From positions 1 through 64,000 of the forward strand of contig JAEZHY010000113.1 of assembly GCA_023416335.1 (NCBI GenBank): 64,000 nucleotides of DNA, in the 5' to 3' direction. The stretch is from Pseudomonadota bacterium. GTDB taxonomy: Bacteria; Desulfobacterota; Syntrophobacteria; Syntrophobacterales; Syntrophobacteraceae. Shown in pieces: positions 34,338 to 42,897 of this stretch. Under the pieces are notes generated by a model. That model ran no database searches. It was not told the DNA's origin and was given only the letters and a program-made list of their open reading frames with translations. Both the position numbers and the translations under genes were made by a program. The number at the start of each line of letters is the position of its first letter. Position 1 is the stretch's first letter.

Positions 34338-35516
34338 TCAGCAGGGTACGTCATCCCTTCCAGGCGCTCCCGGGGATTTGGGCCGCTTTCCCGCGGGCAG
34401 CCTTACGGTGAATTTCGTTCCCATTCCTTTTTCCGATTCTACTGTGATCTCTCCTCCGTGTTCGCGCACCACCTTCCGTGTGATCATGAGACCCAGACCG
34501 GTCCCTCTGGTTCCTTTGGTGCTGAAAAAGGACCTGAAGATCTTCTCCTTTGTCTCCTCGTCCATACCGCATCCGGAATCGATCACCTGGTACTCGAGTC
34601 CTCCCCCTTCCGTTCCAGTGCTGCGGATTACAACCTCCTTGCGCCTTCCGGCATGTTCCACGTCCGTGCAGGCGTCGAGGGCATTGCCGACAAGATTGAG
34701 CAGGCAGCAGTGAATGCCGTCCGGATCAAGAAAGGTTTCCGGTAAGCCGCCTTCCAAATCCAGCACCAGGTCTGTTCGACATTCACGGGAACGCTGCAGC
34801 ATCAATTGATAGACGTCCTCGGCAATTTTGTTCGGGTCCGCCGGTCTATAATCCGGTTCTCGTTCCTTGGCATAATTCAGGAGATCGAGTGCAAGATTTT
34901 TGATTTTATCGACATTACTTTTGACCATCTCCCAGCCCTGCGATTTGTATTCCTCCCTGCCGAGTTCCATTCCCTTCTCGACCACGTAGATTCCGCCCTT
35001 GAGTCCTCCGATGATGTTCTTGATCGCATGGGCAATTGTTGCGACCGTCTGGCCGACGGCCGCGAGCCTTTCGGCTTCGAGCAGTTTTTGAGTCTTATCC
35101 TGAACCAGGCCCTCCAGGTTTTCCGTGTACTCGCGGAGCCTCGATTTCATCCAGATGCGTTCGTGAGATCTTTTCAGGGCAATTTCCAGAGCTTCATCCT
35201 TTATCGGTTTTGTGACGAAATCGGCCGCTTCGAACTGCAGGCTCTTTATCGCAAGTTCAAGGTCTCCATGGCCGGTGATCATGATGACCTCCGTGTCGGG
35301 CTTTTCCTGCTTGATCCGGCGCAGTAGTTCGATTCCGTCCATCCCCGGCATCTTGATGTCCGTCAGGACGATGGGCGGACTGAGGTCCCTGACAATCTTC
35401 AATGCTTCCTCCCCTGAAGATGCCGCCAGCACGTCATAGCCGCTGTCCGCCAGCGATATGCCCAGAATCTTGCGGATGCCTTCTTCGTCGTCGACGAGCA
35501 GGATGGGTTTTTTCAT
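34338..35516 (-). CDS. Receiver-histidine kinase hybrid (N-terminal REC)
   Basis: 392-residue cytoplasmic protein. The N-terminal receiver (about 3-120) has VDDEEG, phospho-acceptor D53 in VLTDIKMPGMDG, MITGHG and K103 in VTKPIKDE. A coiled coil (about 120-150) leads to the kinase domain, with the phospho-histidine in VATIAHAIKNIIGG near residue 163. ATPase boxes are LLNLVGNALDAC, DSGCGMDEE, and GTGLGLMITRKVV. Such REC-HK proteins can relay phosphate from an upstream kinase. Its start overlaps the haem-sensor kinase stop by 4 bp, so the two are made together. Confidence 0.93.
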   Translation of the reverse strand: MKKPILLVDDEEGIRKILGISLADSGYDVLAASSGEEALKIVRDLSPPIVLTDIKMPGMDGIELLRRIKQEKPDTEVIMITGHGDLELAIKSLQFEAADFVTKPIKDEALEIALKRSHERIWMKSRLREYTENLEGLVQDKTQKLLEAERLAAVGQTVATIAHAIKNIIGGLKGGIYVVEKGMELGREEYKSQGWEMVKSNVDKIKNLALDLLNYAKEREPDYRPADPNKIAEDVYQLMLQRSRECRTDLVLDLEGGLPETFLDPDGIHCCLLNLVGNALDACTDVEHAGRRKEVVIRSTGTEGGGLEYQVIDSGCGMDEETKEKIFRSFFSTKGTRGTGLGLMITRKVVREHGGEITVESEKGMGTKFTVRLPAGKRPKSPGAPGRDDVPC

Positions 35517-37786
35517 GAGGCACCACCCGGCATGGGAAACTTTATGATGAAGTTCGAACCCTCATTTTCCAGTGTTTCGACGTCGATCGTTCCTTCATAG
35601 TCCTGAACGATCCCGTAGCTGATCGAAAGCCCTAGTCCGGTGCCTCTGCCGACCCGCTTGGTGGTGAAAAACGGCTCGAAAATCTTGTCGAGCAGGGCTT
35701 TGGGTATTCCAATGCCCGTATCGGCGACTTCCACGACGACTTTCCCCGGTCGGGCATATGTTTTGAGGGATATCTTCTTTTCCGTGCCGTCCGACCCGAA
35801 TTTTTCGAACCTGTCCTCGATGGCGTCCCGCGCATTGATGAGCAGATTTATAAAGACCTGTTCAAGCCTGTTTCCGCTCGCAAGGACCGGAGGCAAGTCT
35901 TCGCCGTAATCTTTTTCCACCTTGATCTCTCTGAGCTTCAACTGCTGCATGAAAATCGCCAAAGCCTTGTTCAATGCCTCATTCAGATCGACTCTTTCCT
36001 TTTCGACCTCCGACTTGCGGCCGAACTCCCGAAGGTGGTTGATTATCCCGGATGCCCGGTCCACGTGGCTGTCGATCTCCTCGGCAAGAGTATTGAGGAT
36101 TTCCTCTTTTATGGGCTCTTTTTTCCTGATCTTTTTTATGATGAAGCTGCTTGCGGTCTTCATTACGGAAAGAGGCTGATTGAGTTCGTGGGCAATTGCC
36201 GTTGCCATCTCGCCCAAAGTGGCCATCTTGCTGGCTTGGATAAGGTGCTGTTCCGCCATGAGCCTCTTGGTGATATCGCTCGTCGTGACGAGAAACGCAG
36301 GCTGACCGAGGTATTCGGAAGGGGAGATGCGGATATTCACATAGATCGTCCGGCCGTCTTTTGTGATGTGCCTGATATTGGTGAGAGTATCGTACCTTCT
36401 GATGTCGCCTGAAGTGCCATTGCCTTCCTCTTCAAAGACGTCTCTGAAATATTCTCCAATGATTTCCTGTTTTTCGTACCCGTAAACGCTGGAGACCATT
36501 TCATTGCAGTCGATTATCTTCAGCTCTCCGTCAAGCACGAATATAGGATTAGGGATATTGTTGAAAATCTCCCTGTACTTTTCTTCCGATTTCCGGATCT
36601 CTCTTTCGAGCGCTTTGAGTTCGGTAATGTCAACGCTCATCTCCATAACTGTTGCGACATTTCCTTCGGAGTCCCTGATCGGCGACGTTCGGCAAATCCA
36701 GTTCGAGATTCTCCCGTCTTTTGTGATTCCGGTCTCCTCGCTCATATGGGGCCTGCCGTCTTCGAAGGTCAGGAGAACGGGGCAGAATGGGCATCTTTCA
36801 TCTTTGCCCTTGTATGTCTTGTAGCAGTAGTCGCCCGCATTCGGGGCGAATGTTTCCGAGAACTCGCGGTTAAAGCGAAGCAGGCGGAGTTCTTTATTCT
36901 GGACCGTTATGTAGCAGGGGGCCTGCTCGAAAAGTTCCTGGTATTCATACCTCTGACGGTTCAATTCCTCCTGCTTTTCGCGGATCTGCTTTGCCATGCT
37001 GTCGATGGCATGCGCCATTTGGCCGATCTCATCCACCCGATGCATATCGGTCCAGTAATAGTATTCTCCCAGTGCTATATGCCGAGTCCAGGCTATCAGC
37101 CTGTTTATGGGGCGGTTTACGAAAAGCAGGAGAAATGTGACTATTATCGCGGATGTTGCCAGAAAACTGATGACGGCCAGCACCAGTATTCTCTTCTCAT
37201 ACGTGCTGATCGCCTGGTCCGTGTCTTCCAATGAAACAACCACATCGAGTGCCCCCAGCACTTTCTTGTCCGGAGGGTGGACGTGACAACTCTCTGAGGC
37301 GCAGCTCGGTTCGTTGTAGATAGGGCTGATTATGCCAAGGAGTCTGTGACCTCCGGAAGATGTGAGTATCCTTGTTCTGGCGGAGGTGGCGACCTCTGTC
37401 AGCGGGGGCTCAGCCCGATGGCAGATATCGCATGCTTCCGCCTTGATGCTGGTGGTTTTGTCTATTTCTGCCGAAATATTAGAGAATTTTATCTGCCCCA
37501 GCTTGTTGTAGATACGGATGTTCTCGATGCCTTCCTGCCTGCCGATGTTTTTCGTGATTTCGTTGAGGTCCTCCCGCGAGTTGAGCATCATGGCGTAATG
37601 GGTGCCGAGCTTTATGGTATTCCCGAGGCGGTCGCAGGATTCGATAACGCTCTCCAGGGAGTTCTTCTTCTGGTACTCCATATTGAAGTAGGCCCAGATG
37701 GAAATGCTGACGAACAGGGTAACCCCGACCAGAACCGTCAGCCTGGAAATGAGACTTCTGTAAATTCCGATTGCACCCCGTAGCAT
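35513..37786 (-). CDS. Membrane sensor histidine kinase with c-type haem periplasmic domain, HAMP and two PAS domains
   Basis: 757-residue kinase. Membrane helix 1 is at about 11-34 and helix 2 at about 199-223. The periplasmic part between them contains a haem c motif CDICH (119-123) and a second cysteine pair [11 protein letters not shown] (C162, C167, H168, H170), so it probably binds one or two haems. HAMP (about 224-276), PAS1 (about 285-390, with CPFC inside), PAS2 (about 400-510), phospho-histidine H533 in [10 protein letters not shown] and an ATPase domain follow. It likely senses periplasmic redox state. The frame runs further upstream into HdrA; the ATG at 37,786 has GGAG eight bases before it, 14 bp after the hdrA stop. 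Confidence 0.92.
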   Translation of the reverse strand: MLRGAIGIYRSLISRLTVLVGVTLFVSISIWAYFNMEYQKKNSLESVIESCDRLGNTIKLGTHYAMMLNSREDLNEITKNIGRQEGIENIRIYNKLGQIKFSNISAEIDKTTSIKAEACDICHRAEPPLTEVATSARTRILTSSGGHRLLGIISPIYNEPSCASESCHVHPPDKKVLGALDVVVSLEDTDQAISTYEKRILVLAVISFLATSAIIVTFLLLFVNRPINRLIAWTRHIALGEYYYWTDMHRVDEIGQMAHAIDSMAKQIREKQEELNRQRYEYQELFEQAPCYITVQNKELRLLRFNREFSETFAPNAGDYCYKTYKGKDERCPFCPVLLTFEDGRPHMSEETGITKDGRISNWICRTSPIRDSEGNVATVMEMSVDITELKALEREIRKSEEKYREIFNNIPNPIFVLDGELKIIDCNEMVSSVYGYEKQEIIGEYFRDVFEEEGNGTSGDIRRYDTLTNIRHITKDGRTIYVNIRISPSEYLGQPAFLVTTSDITKRLMAEQHLIQASKMATLGEMATAIAHELNQPLSVMKTASSFIIKKIRKKEPIKEEILNTLAEEIDSHVDRASGIINHLREFGRKSEVEKERVDLNEALNKALAIFMQQLKLREIKVEKDYGEDLPPVLASGNRLEQVFINLLINARDAIEDRFEKFGSDGTEKKISLKTYARPGKVVVEVADTGIGIPKALLDKIFEPFFTTKRVGRGTGLGLSISYGIVQDYEGTIDVETLENEGSNFIIKFPMPGGAS

Positions 37787-37800
37787 CGTACATCTCCATC

Positions 37801-40800
37801 CTACTCCAGGGCCGCATCCAGCATCGACATCACCTGCCGGTCGCCGTAGCCTCGAAGAACGGAGGCGCTGTTGGGGCATACGGCGGCGCAGGCCCCGCAC
37901 CCCTGGCAGGCGAGTTCGTCAATTTCGATGATATCCTCATCTTCATTCCGCCTTCGCGCACCATAGGGGCAGGCTGAAATGCAGGTTTCGCAAAGGGAAC
38001 ACAGGCTGTGCCGCACTTCGGCAACAACACTTCCGGCATGGGCCTCTTTCCGGCTCAACATGGCCAGTGCCCGCTGGGCCGCTGCCTGGGCCATGGCGAT
38101 GGATTCCGTTACGGACCTCGGAGAATGTGCCGTCCCGCAGATGAATACTCCCCTTTTGCGGGAATTGACCGGTTGCCATTTGTACTCGGCTTCCCGGAAG
38201 AAACCGTCCTCGTTGACTTCGATTCCGAACTGGTCTGCAAGCCCGCGCTGATCTTCCGGGACCATTCCGGTTGCAAGAACCAGCAAATCGGGCTGCAGGA
38301 CAATTTGCCTGCCCAGGATGGGGTCCTTTGCGGAAATATGGATCTTTCCGTCACCGTCCAATGAACAGTCGGGTTTCGCTTCCGGCGTATACTGGATGAA
38401 GATCACACCTTCGCGCCTTGCGCGGGTGTACCGGGATTCCATGAAGCCGTAGGTCATGATGTCGCGGTAGAATACGTATATCTCGAGGTCCGGGTTCTTC
38501 TCTTTGATCTGGAGCGCGTGCTTGAGCGCCGACGCACAGCAGACCCGGCTGCAGTAATTCCTGCCTTTTTCGCGCGAGCCGACGCACTGGATCATGGCGA
38601 TGCTTCCGAGCTTTGCCGGGTCGATCGCACCGGTTGCGATACGGTCTTCGAGTTCGAGCTGCGTCAGGATGGATTTGCTGTCCCCGTGATGGTACTCCGA
38701 CGTGAGTGCTTCTTTGCCGCCGGTTGCCAGGATCGCGGCGCCGTGTTCCAGAAGTTCGGCTTTCCCGTCCTGGAGTTCGATCGTGGTGAGGAAATTTCCG
38801 TCGCGCGACTGTGCGTGGACCACCGACGCGCCTTTATGGACTGTGATGTTCGGGTGACTTTCGACGCGTGCAATCGACTTGGCTACGAGGTCCGCGGGGG
38901 AGTCTCCCTCGATTGTATGCCGGATCTGTGCTGCGAGACCGCCCAGGTTGGAGGACTTTTCGATGAGGTAGACGTGGATTCCGTGATCCGCTACTGCCAG
39001 GGCCGCAGTCATGCCGGCGATACCGCCTCCGACGACCAACGCCTTACGAACGAGCGGCACAGGGGTATGTTGGACGGGATCGGTTCCCCTGAGTTTTTCA
39101 AGGGACATTTTCAGGATTGCTTCCTGAATCGCCCTGGATCCCTCGGATGCGCCCGGGAAGGCCGGCGTGACGATGTCCACAACTTCCATCAGGTCGGGGG
39201 AAAGCCCGTCGGCTCTGCCGAGTTCCGGGAGTTTTCTCCCGTAGAGGCAAGGCATGCAAGCGCCTATGACCACCCTGTTGGGTCCGTTTTTTTCAAGGTT
39301 TTCGGTGAGCGTTTGCCATCCGGACTGGGTGCATATGCGCTCGATTGGAAAGATTCGGGCCTCCGGGGCCCATTGGGATATGCTCGTAACGAGCCCCTGA
39401 ACGTTTTGGGCGAGTTTGCCGCCGCACGTGCACAGGGCAACGGCAGGGCGGGGCGGTTCACGCGACACGTCCCGGAACGATTTCTCGTTCGAAGCGGCTG
39501 CCGGAAGGCCGTGGCCCTCAGCAACGATAAGCTTCGATGCTTCGAGGGAAGCGGACCCCGCCTGGATGATCGATTCCGATATATCCTTCAATCCGGGAAA
39601 CGAACCTCCGGCGAATACTCCGGCCTTTGAACTCCTGCCGGGAGAAAACGCCTCCGTGTGGCAAAATCCCCATTCGTTCAGCTCCATGCCGCTCAAATCC
39701 GCGAGGGCTTCCGACTCGGCCGAGGGCCGCTGCCCGACGGCAAGGACCACCATATCGAATTCTTCTTCGCCCTCGTTTCCCGTGGCGTCCACGTAGTGCA
39801 GGCGAAGAGAACCGTTCCTCCCCGGCTCTACCGAATGGACGCGGCTTCTTATAAACCGCACTCCGGATTCCTGTTCGGTCGAATCCCGGTATCGCTGGAA
39901 ATCCTTGCCGAAGGTGCGCATGTCCATATAGAAAATCGCGGTATCCGCGGCGCCCCCGGTTTTCGACTTCGCAAGCAGGGCTTCCTTGATGGAATACATG
40001 CAGCAAACCGATGAGCAGTAATCAGCCTTTTGCTGAATGTCCCTTGATCCGACACACTGCAGCCATGCTATCTTTTCGACCGGTTTGCCGTCGCCGGGGC
40101 GCAGCAGCCTTCCGGCATTCGGACCCGTGCCGCTCATCAGACGTTCGAATTCGACGCTGGTGACAACGTTAGGGAAGACCTTGTACTCGTATGTGTTCGT
40201 GCTCCGGGCCGGATCCGCCAACCCGGTCCCGGCGGCCATGATGACAGCGGAGACCTCAAGGATGCGTTCGGTTTTTTTTGCAGTGCTCTCATACTGCTGA
40301 ACGACCTTCGAAATCAGGTTTTCCACGTCAAATGGTTTGAGCAGGTAGTCGAGCGCGCCCACCTTCATTGCTTCGACGGCTGTTTCGACCGTCGCATAGG
40401 CGGTCATCATCACGACCGGGAGATCCGGTTTCATCTCGCGCGCTATCTTGAGTACTTCCACGCCGTCCATTCCGGGCATTTTGATATCCAGAAGCATCAA
40501 GTCGTAGTTGATTTGAGAAAGCATTTCGACGGCCTGTTTGCCCGATTCGGCCATATCGACGCTGAAGCCCTCATCGACCAGCCATTCTTTGAGCGAGTCA
40601 CGAACGACCAGTTCGTCATCGACTACCAGGACCCGGAACCCTCGCCGGGCATTCAGCCCCAGGTCGATCGCCCCTGTCGGGCACGCTTTCTCGCACGCTC
40701 CGCACCGGGTACACGAGGCCATATCGATTACGAACCGGTTGGGGATCGAGTGCGGAACCGGAAGGTGTACCGCTTTGCGTTTGGTCAGACCTGCGTTGAA

Positions 40801-41205
40801 TTCGTCGGGAGACTCGACCGGACAAACCGATGCGCATTCTCCGCATCCCGTACACATGCCGGCATCTATGAATGAGGGCGCCGAAACGAGGGTAGCTCGA
40901 AAATTGCCGGGCTCGCCTTCGAGCGCCGTCATCTCCGTTTCGAGCATGATCTCGATATTTTCGTGAGACAGGCCCTTTCGCAAACAATACTGCGATGAGG
41001 CATCGCGGTTTATCGTTGGAAGTATCTTGCACATGCCGCAATGGTCGTTCGGGAACTGGTAGTCCAACTGGCTGAGAATCCCGCCCAGGTGGGCCGATTT
41101 GTCTATCAGGAAAACGCGGTAATTCATTTCAGCCAGATCGAGAGCCGACCGGATTCCGCTGATTCCGGCTCCGATTACCAGGACTGAACCGGTTTTTGTA
41201 TCCAT
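37801..41205 (-). CDS. Double HdrA-like flavin/iron-sulfur protein with an embedded response-regulator receiver domain
   Basis: 1134-residue fusion. Module 1: FAD fold GAGISG (12-17), two [4Fe-4S] sites (C118-C128 and C165-C175). A complete receiver domain follows (about 190-308) with D196/D197, phospho-acceptor D240 in LMLLDIKMPGMDG, T268 and K290 in LLKPFD. The HdrA fold then resumes with LQCVGSRD and CSSVCC. Module 2 starts with LCTCGGKL (about 590), a second GGGIAG (726-731), CVGSREK and CSRVCC, and ends in two ferredoxin sites (C1069-C1079 and C1100-C1110). HdrA is the flavin bifurcation subunit of heterodisulfide reductase complexes. It lies between two kinases and MvhD/second HdrA, suggesting phosphorylation control of electron flow. 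Start supported by GAGGT. Confidence 0.9.
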   Translation of the reverse strand: MDTKTGSVLVIGAGISGIRSALDLAEMNYRVFLIDKSAHLGGILSQLDYQFPNDHCGMCKILPTINRDASSQYCLRKGLSHENIEIMLETEMTALEGEPGNFRATLVSAPSFIDAGMCTGCGECASVCPVESPDEFNAGLTKRKAVHLPVPHSIPNRFVIDMASCTRCGACEKACPTGAIDLGLNARRGFRVLVVDDELVVRDSLKEWLVDEGFSVDMAESGKQAVEMLSQINYDLMLLDIKMPGMDGVEVLKIAREMKPDLPVVMMTAYATVETAVEAMKVGALDYLLKPFDVENLISKVVQQYESTAKKTERILEVSAVIMAAGTGLADPARSTNTYEYKVFPNVVTSVEFERLMSGTGPNAGRLLRPGDGKPVEKIAWLQCVGSRDIQQKADYCSSVCCMYSIKEALLAKSKTGGAADTAIFYMDMRTFGKDFQRYRDSTEQESGVRFIRSRVHSVEPGRNGSLRLHYVDATGNEGEEEFDMVVLAVGQRPSAESEALADLSGMELNEWGFCHTEAFSPGRSSKAGVFAGGSFPGLKDISESIIQAGSASLEASKLIVAEGHGLPAAASNEKSFRDVSREPPRPAVALCTCGGKLAQNVQGLVTSISQWAPEARIFPIERICTQSGWQTLTENLEKNGPNRVVIGACMPCLYGRKLPELGRADGLSPDLMEVVDIVTPAFPGASEGSRAIQEAILKMSLEKLRGTDPVQHTPVPLVRKALVVGGGIAGMTAALAVADHGIHVYLIEKSSNLGGLAAQIRHTIEGDSPADLVAKSIARVESHPNITVHKGASVVHAQSRDGNFLTTIELQDGKAELLEHGAAILATGGKEALTSEYHHGDSKSILTQLELEDRIATGAIDPAKLGSIAMIQCVGSREKGRNYCSRVCCASALKHALQIKEKNPDLEIYVFYRDIMTYGFMESRYTRARREGVIFIQYTPEAKPDCSLDGDGKIHISAKDPILGRQIVLQPDLLVLATGMVPEDQRGLADQFGIEVNEDGFFREAEYKWQPVNSRKRGVFICGTAHSPRSVTESIAMAQAAAQRALAMLSRKEAHAGSVVAEVRHSLCSLCETCISACPYGARRRNEDEDIIEIDELACQGCGACAAVCPNSASVLRGYGDRQVMSMLDAALE

Positions 41206-41270
41206 GGAATTACCTCATTTGAGGAGAATCGGACTGATGCACCAAATGGAAATCCCCAAAATGGGACGGC

Positions 41271-42419
41271 TCAATCCCTGCCGCCCGTTACTTCGGAAAA
41301 CTCCCGCTCGCGAAATACCGACAGCGGCGGGGCTTCCTCGAGACTCGATCCGGCCGAATAGCTGAAAGCCTTCTGAGTGGCATGGGCAATCGTCCTGAAG
41401 AGTTCCATAACCGGCACTCCGTTGGGGCAGGCATTCGAGCACTGTCCGCAGCCGATGCATGCCGTGCTCATATGGGCCAGACGCGTCATGTGATAAAAGA
41501 CCGTGTCGGTCGGCATTTTGATCATGCCTTTCCGTTTCGCCCAGCGAAAGTACTGAACCGGTTCGTGATCGAATACATCTGTCGTAAAAACGCATTCGCG
41601 GCAGTAGCAGACAGGACAGGCAACCCTGCAGTTGTAGCAGTTCACGCAATTGCCGAGATAGCCCATGAGTTTTTCGATATCCGATACGGCCGCTCCCGTC
41701 TCATCGAACATCCTGTCCCTGTACGCAGTGCGCTCGCTGATGAGCCTCGAAACGGCTTCCTTCCTTTTCTCGGGAGGAGTGCCTTCCGGGAGTTCCAGCT
41801 TCTTGAGAGCCTTCTCCCCGCGTTCCGAATTTGCGATCACGGAAATGGATTCCCATATGTCGTTTCCCAGGAGCCCGATCGTGATATCCGCGGAATCTGC
41901 GACCGGGTGTTCGCAGGATTTGCATGCGGGGGAAAGGTCAAAACCTTGCCATAGCTCATCGCCGGCCCCAAGCACCTTCCGGTAGAACCGCAGGGTGGAT
42001 GTGCCGTTTTCAGACCCTTCCGCAAAACTCCTGTAATCGTTGTTTCCGAACGCCCCCAGGCAGTCCATCCCGATCAGGAGCACCTCTTCCATGCTTCCCT
42101 GCTTGAGCTTGACGAGTTCGACGAAAGCCCGGATTTCGCAAGGCCGCAGCACGGCGGCGAGCATGGCGCCTGACTGCTTTCTCGAAAGTCTGGACAGAAT
42201 TCGGGCGCCGTTGAGAGGAAAGGCCGGTGCCAGGGGATCTGCGCCGGCGAGTTTCTCCGGGTCGGACACCAGGGCGGGCATGACCGCGTTTTTCATCGGC
42301 AGGTGTTCCGAAACGAGCAGGGCGGAGGCAGCTTCTTTTTGCAGCAGTCTCCTGAGAAAGCCTTTCAGCGTTTCGACAGGGTCCCGGTTTTCCACCGCAA
42401 GATTGACAGTCGTTGCCAT
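41271..42419 (-). CDS. FdhB/FrhB-like iron-sulfur protein
   Basis: 382-residue cytoplasmic protein with several iron-sulfur binding motifs. LRPCEIRAFVELVKLKQG and LIGMDCLGAFG match the N-terminal part of F420-hydrogenase/formate-dehydrogenase beta-type proteins. SPACKSCEHP follows. Cysteine clusters are NCVNCYNCRVACPVCYCREC (about residues 257-276) and CIGCGQCSNACPNGVP (about 320-335), the second a clear [4Fe-4S] site. It probably passes electrons between the HdrA proteins and a soluble carrier. A TTG at 42,431 is in frame, but the ATG at 42,419 has GGAG six bases upstream. No HdrB or HdrC gene is nearby. Confidence 0.82.
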   Translation of the reverse strand: MATTVNLAVENRDPVETLKGFLRRLLQKEAASALLVSEHLPMKNAVMPALVSDPEKLAGADPLAPAFPLNGARILSRLSRKQSGAMLAAVLRPCEIRAFVELVKLKQGSMEEVLLIGMDCLGAFGNNDYRSFAEGSENGTSTLRFYRKVLGAGDELWQGFDLSPACKSCEHPVADSADITIGLLGNDIWESISVIANSERGEKALKKLELPEGTPPEKRKEAVSRLISERTAYRDRMFDETGAAVSDIEKLMGYLGNCVNCYNCRVACPVCYCRECVFTTDVFDHEPVQYFRWAKRKGMIKMPTDTVFYHMTRLAHMSTACIGCGQCSNACPNGVPVMELFRTIAHATQKAFSYSAGSSLEEAPPLSVFREREFSEVTGGRD

Positions 42420-42452
42420 TATTTTCTCCAAACCTGGAATTTTCCTGTTTAT

Positions 42453-42875
42453 CTAGAGAACCATCTGCGTGCGCAGTCTGTTCGGACCGATTGCTTTGAC
42501 TTCGCTCACAAGAGTCCGGATTGTCTGTGCGAAGTCGATCCCTTCGCTGGCGCCGATCCATGTCATTTGCAGCCGCCTCTCGTCGAAGCCGAATTTGGGA
42601 AGGATTTCCTTCAGCAATTTCACGCGCCGCCGTGCCTTGAGATTCCCGTTGATGTAGTGGCAATCACCGGGGTGACATCCGCTGACCAGCACGGCGTCGG
42701 CTCCTTCAAGCAGGGCCTTTATTACGTACTTCGGATCGACCATGCCCGTGCACATCATGCGGATCATTCTGACATTCGGAGGCTGGATCAGCCTCGACGT
42801 CCCGGCCAGGTCGGCCGCTGTGTAGGTGCACCAGTTGCAAACGAACGCAATTATTGTCGGCTCGTATTCGGCCAT
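42453..42875 (-). CDS. mvhD: MvhD-like iron-sulfur subunit
   Basis: 140-residue protein matching the delta subunit of methyl-viologen-reducing hydrogenase. It has IIAFVCNWCTYTAADLAG, MMCTGMVDP and GCHPGDCHYINGN, whose cysteines hold a [2Fe-2S] cluster in MvhD. The protein passes electrons to HdrA. In organisms without Mvh hydrogenase it links HdrA to other dehydrogenases. The frame opens upstream to 42,935, but the ATG at 42,875 has GGAGGGG directly upstream and matches the usual N-terminus. It is 22 bp from the upstream hdrA stop. Confidence 0.95.
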   Translation of the reverse strand: MAEYEPTIIAFVCNWCTYTAADLAGTSRLIQPPNVRMIRMMCTGMVDPKYVIKALLEGADAVLVSGCHPGDCHYINGNLKARRRVKLLKEILPKFGFDERRLQMTWIGASEGIDFAQTIRTLVSEVKAIGPNRLRTQMVL

Positions 42876-42897
42876 ATTCCCCTCCAACTGATTGGGC

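Noticed and set aside
38518..39630. 370-codon frame antisense to the HdrA-REC gene
   Set aside because: Shadow of a GC-rich coding strand; no domain, while the other strand has intact cofactor motifs.
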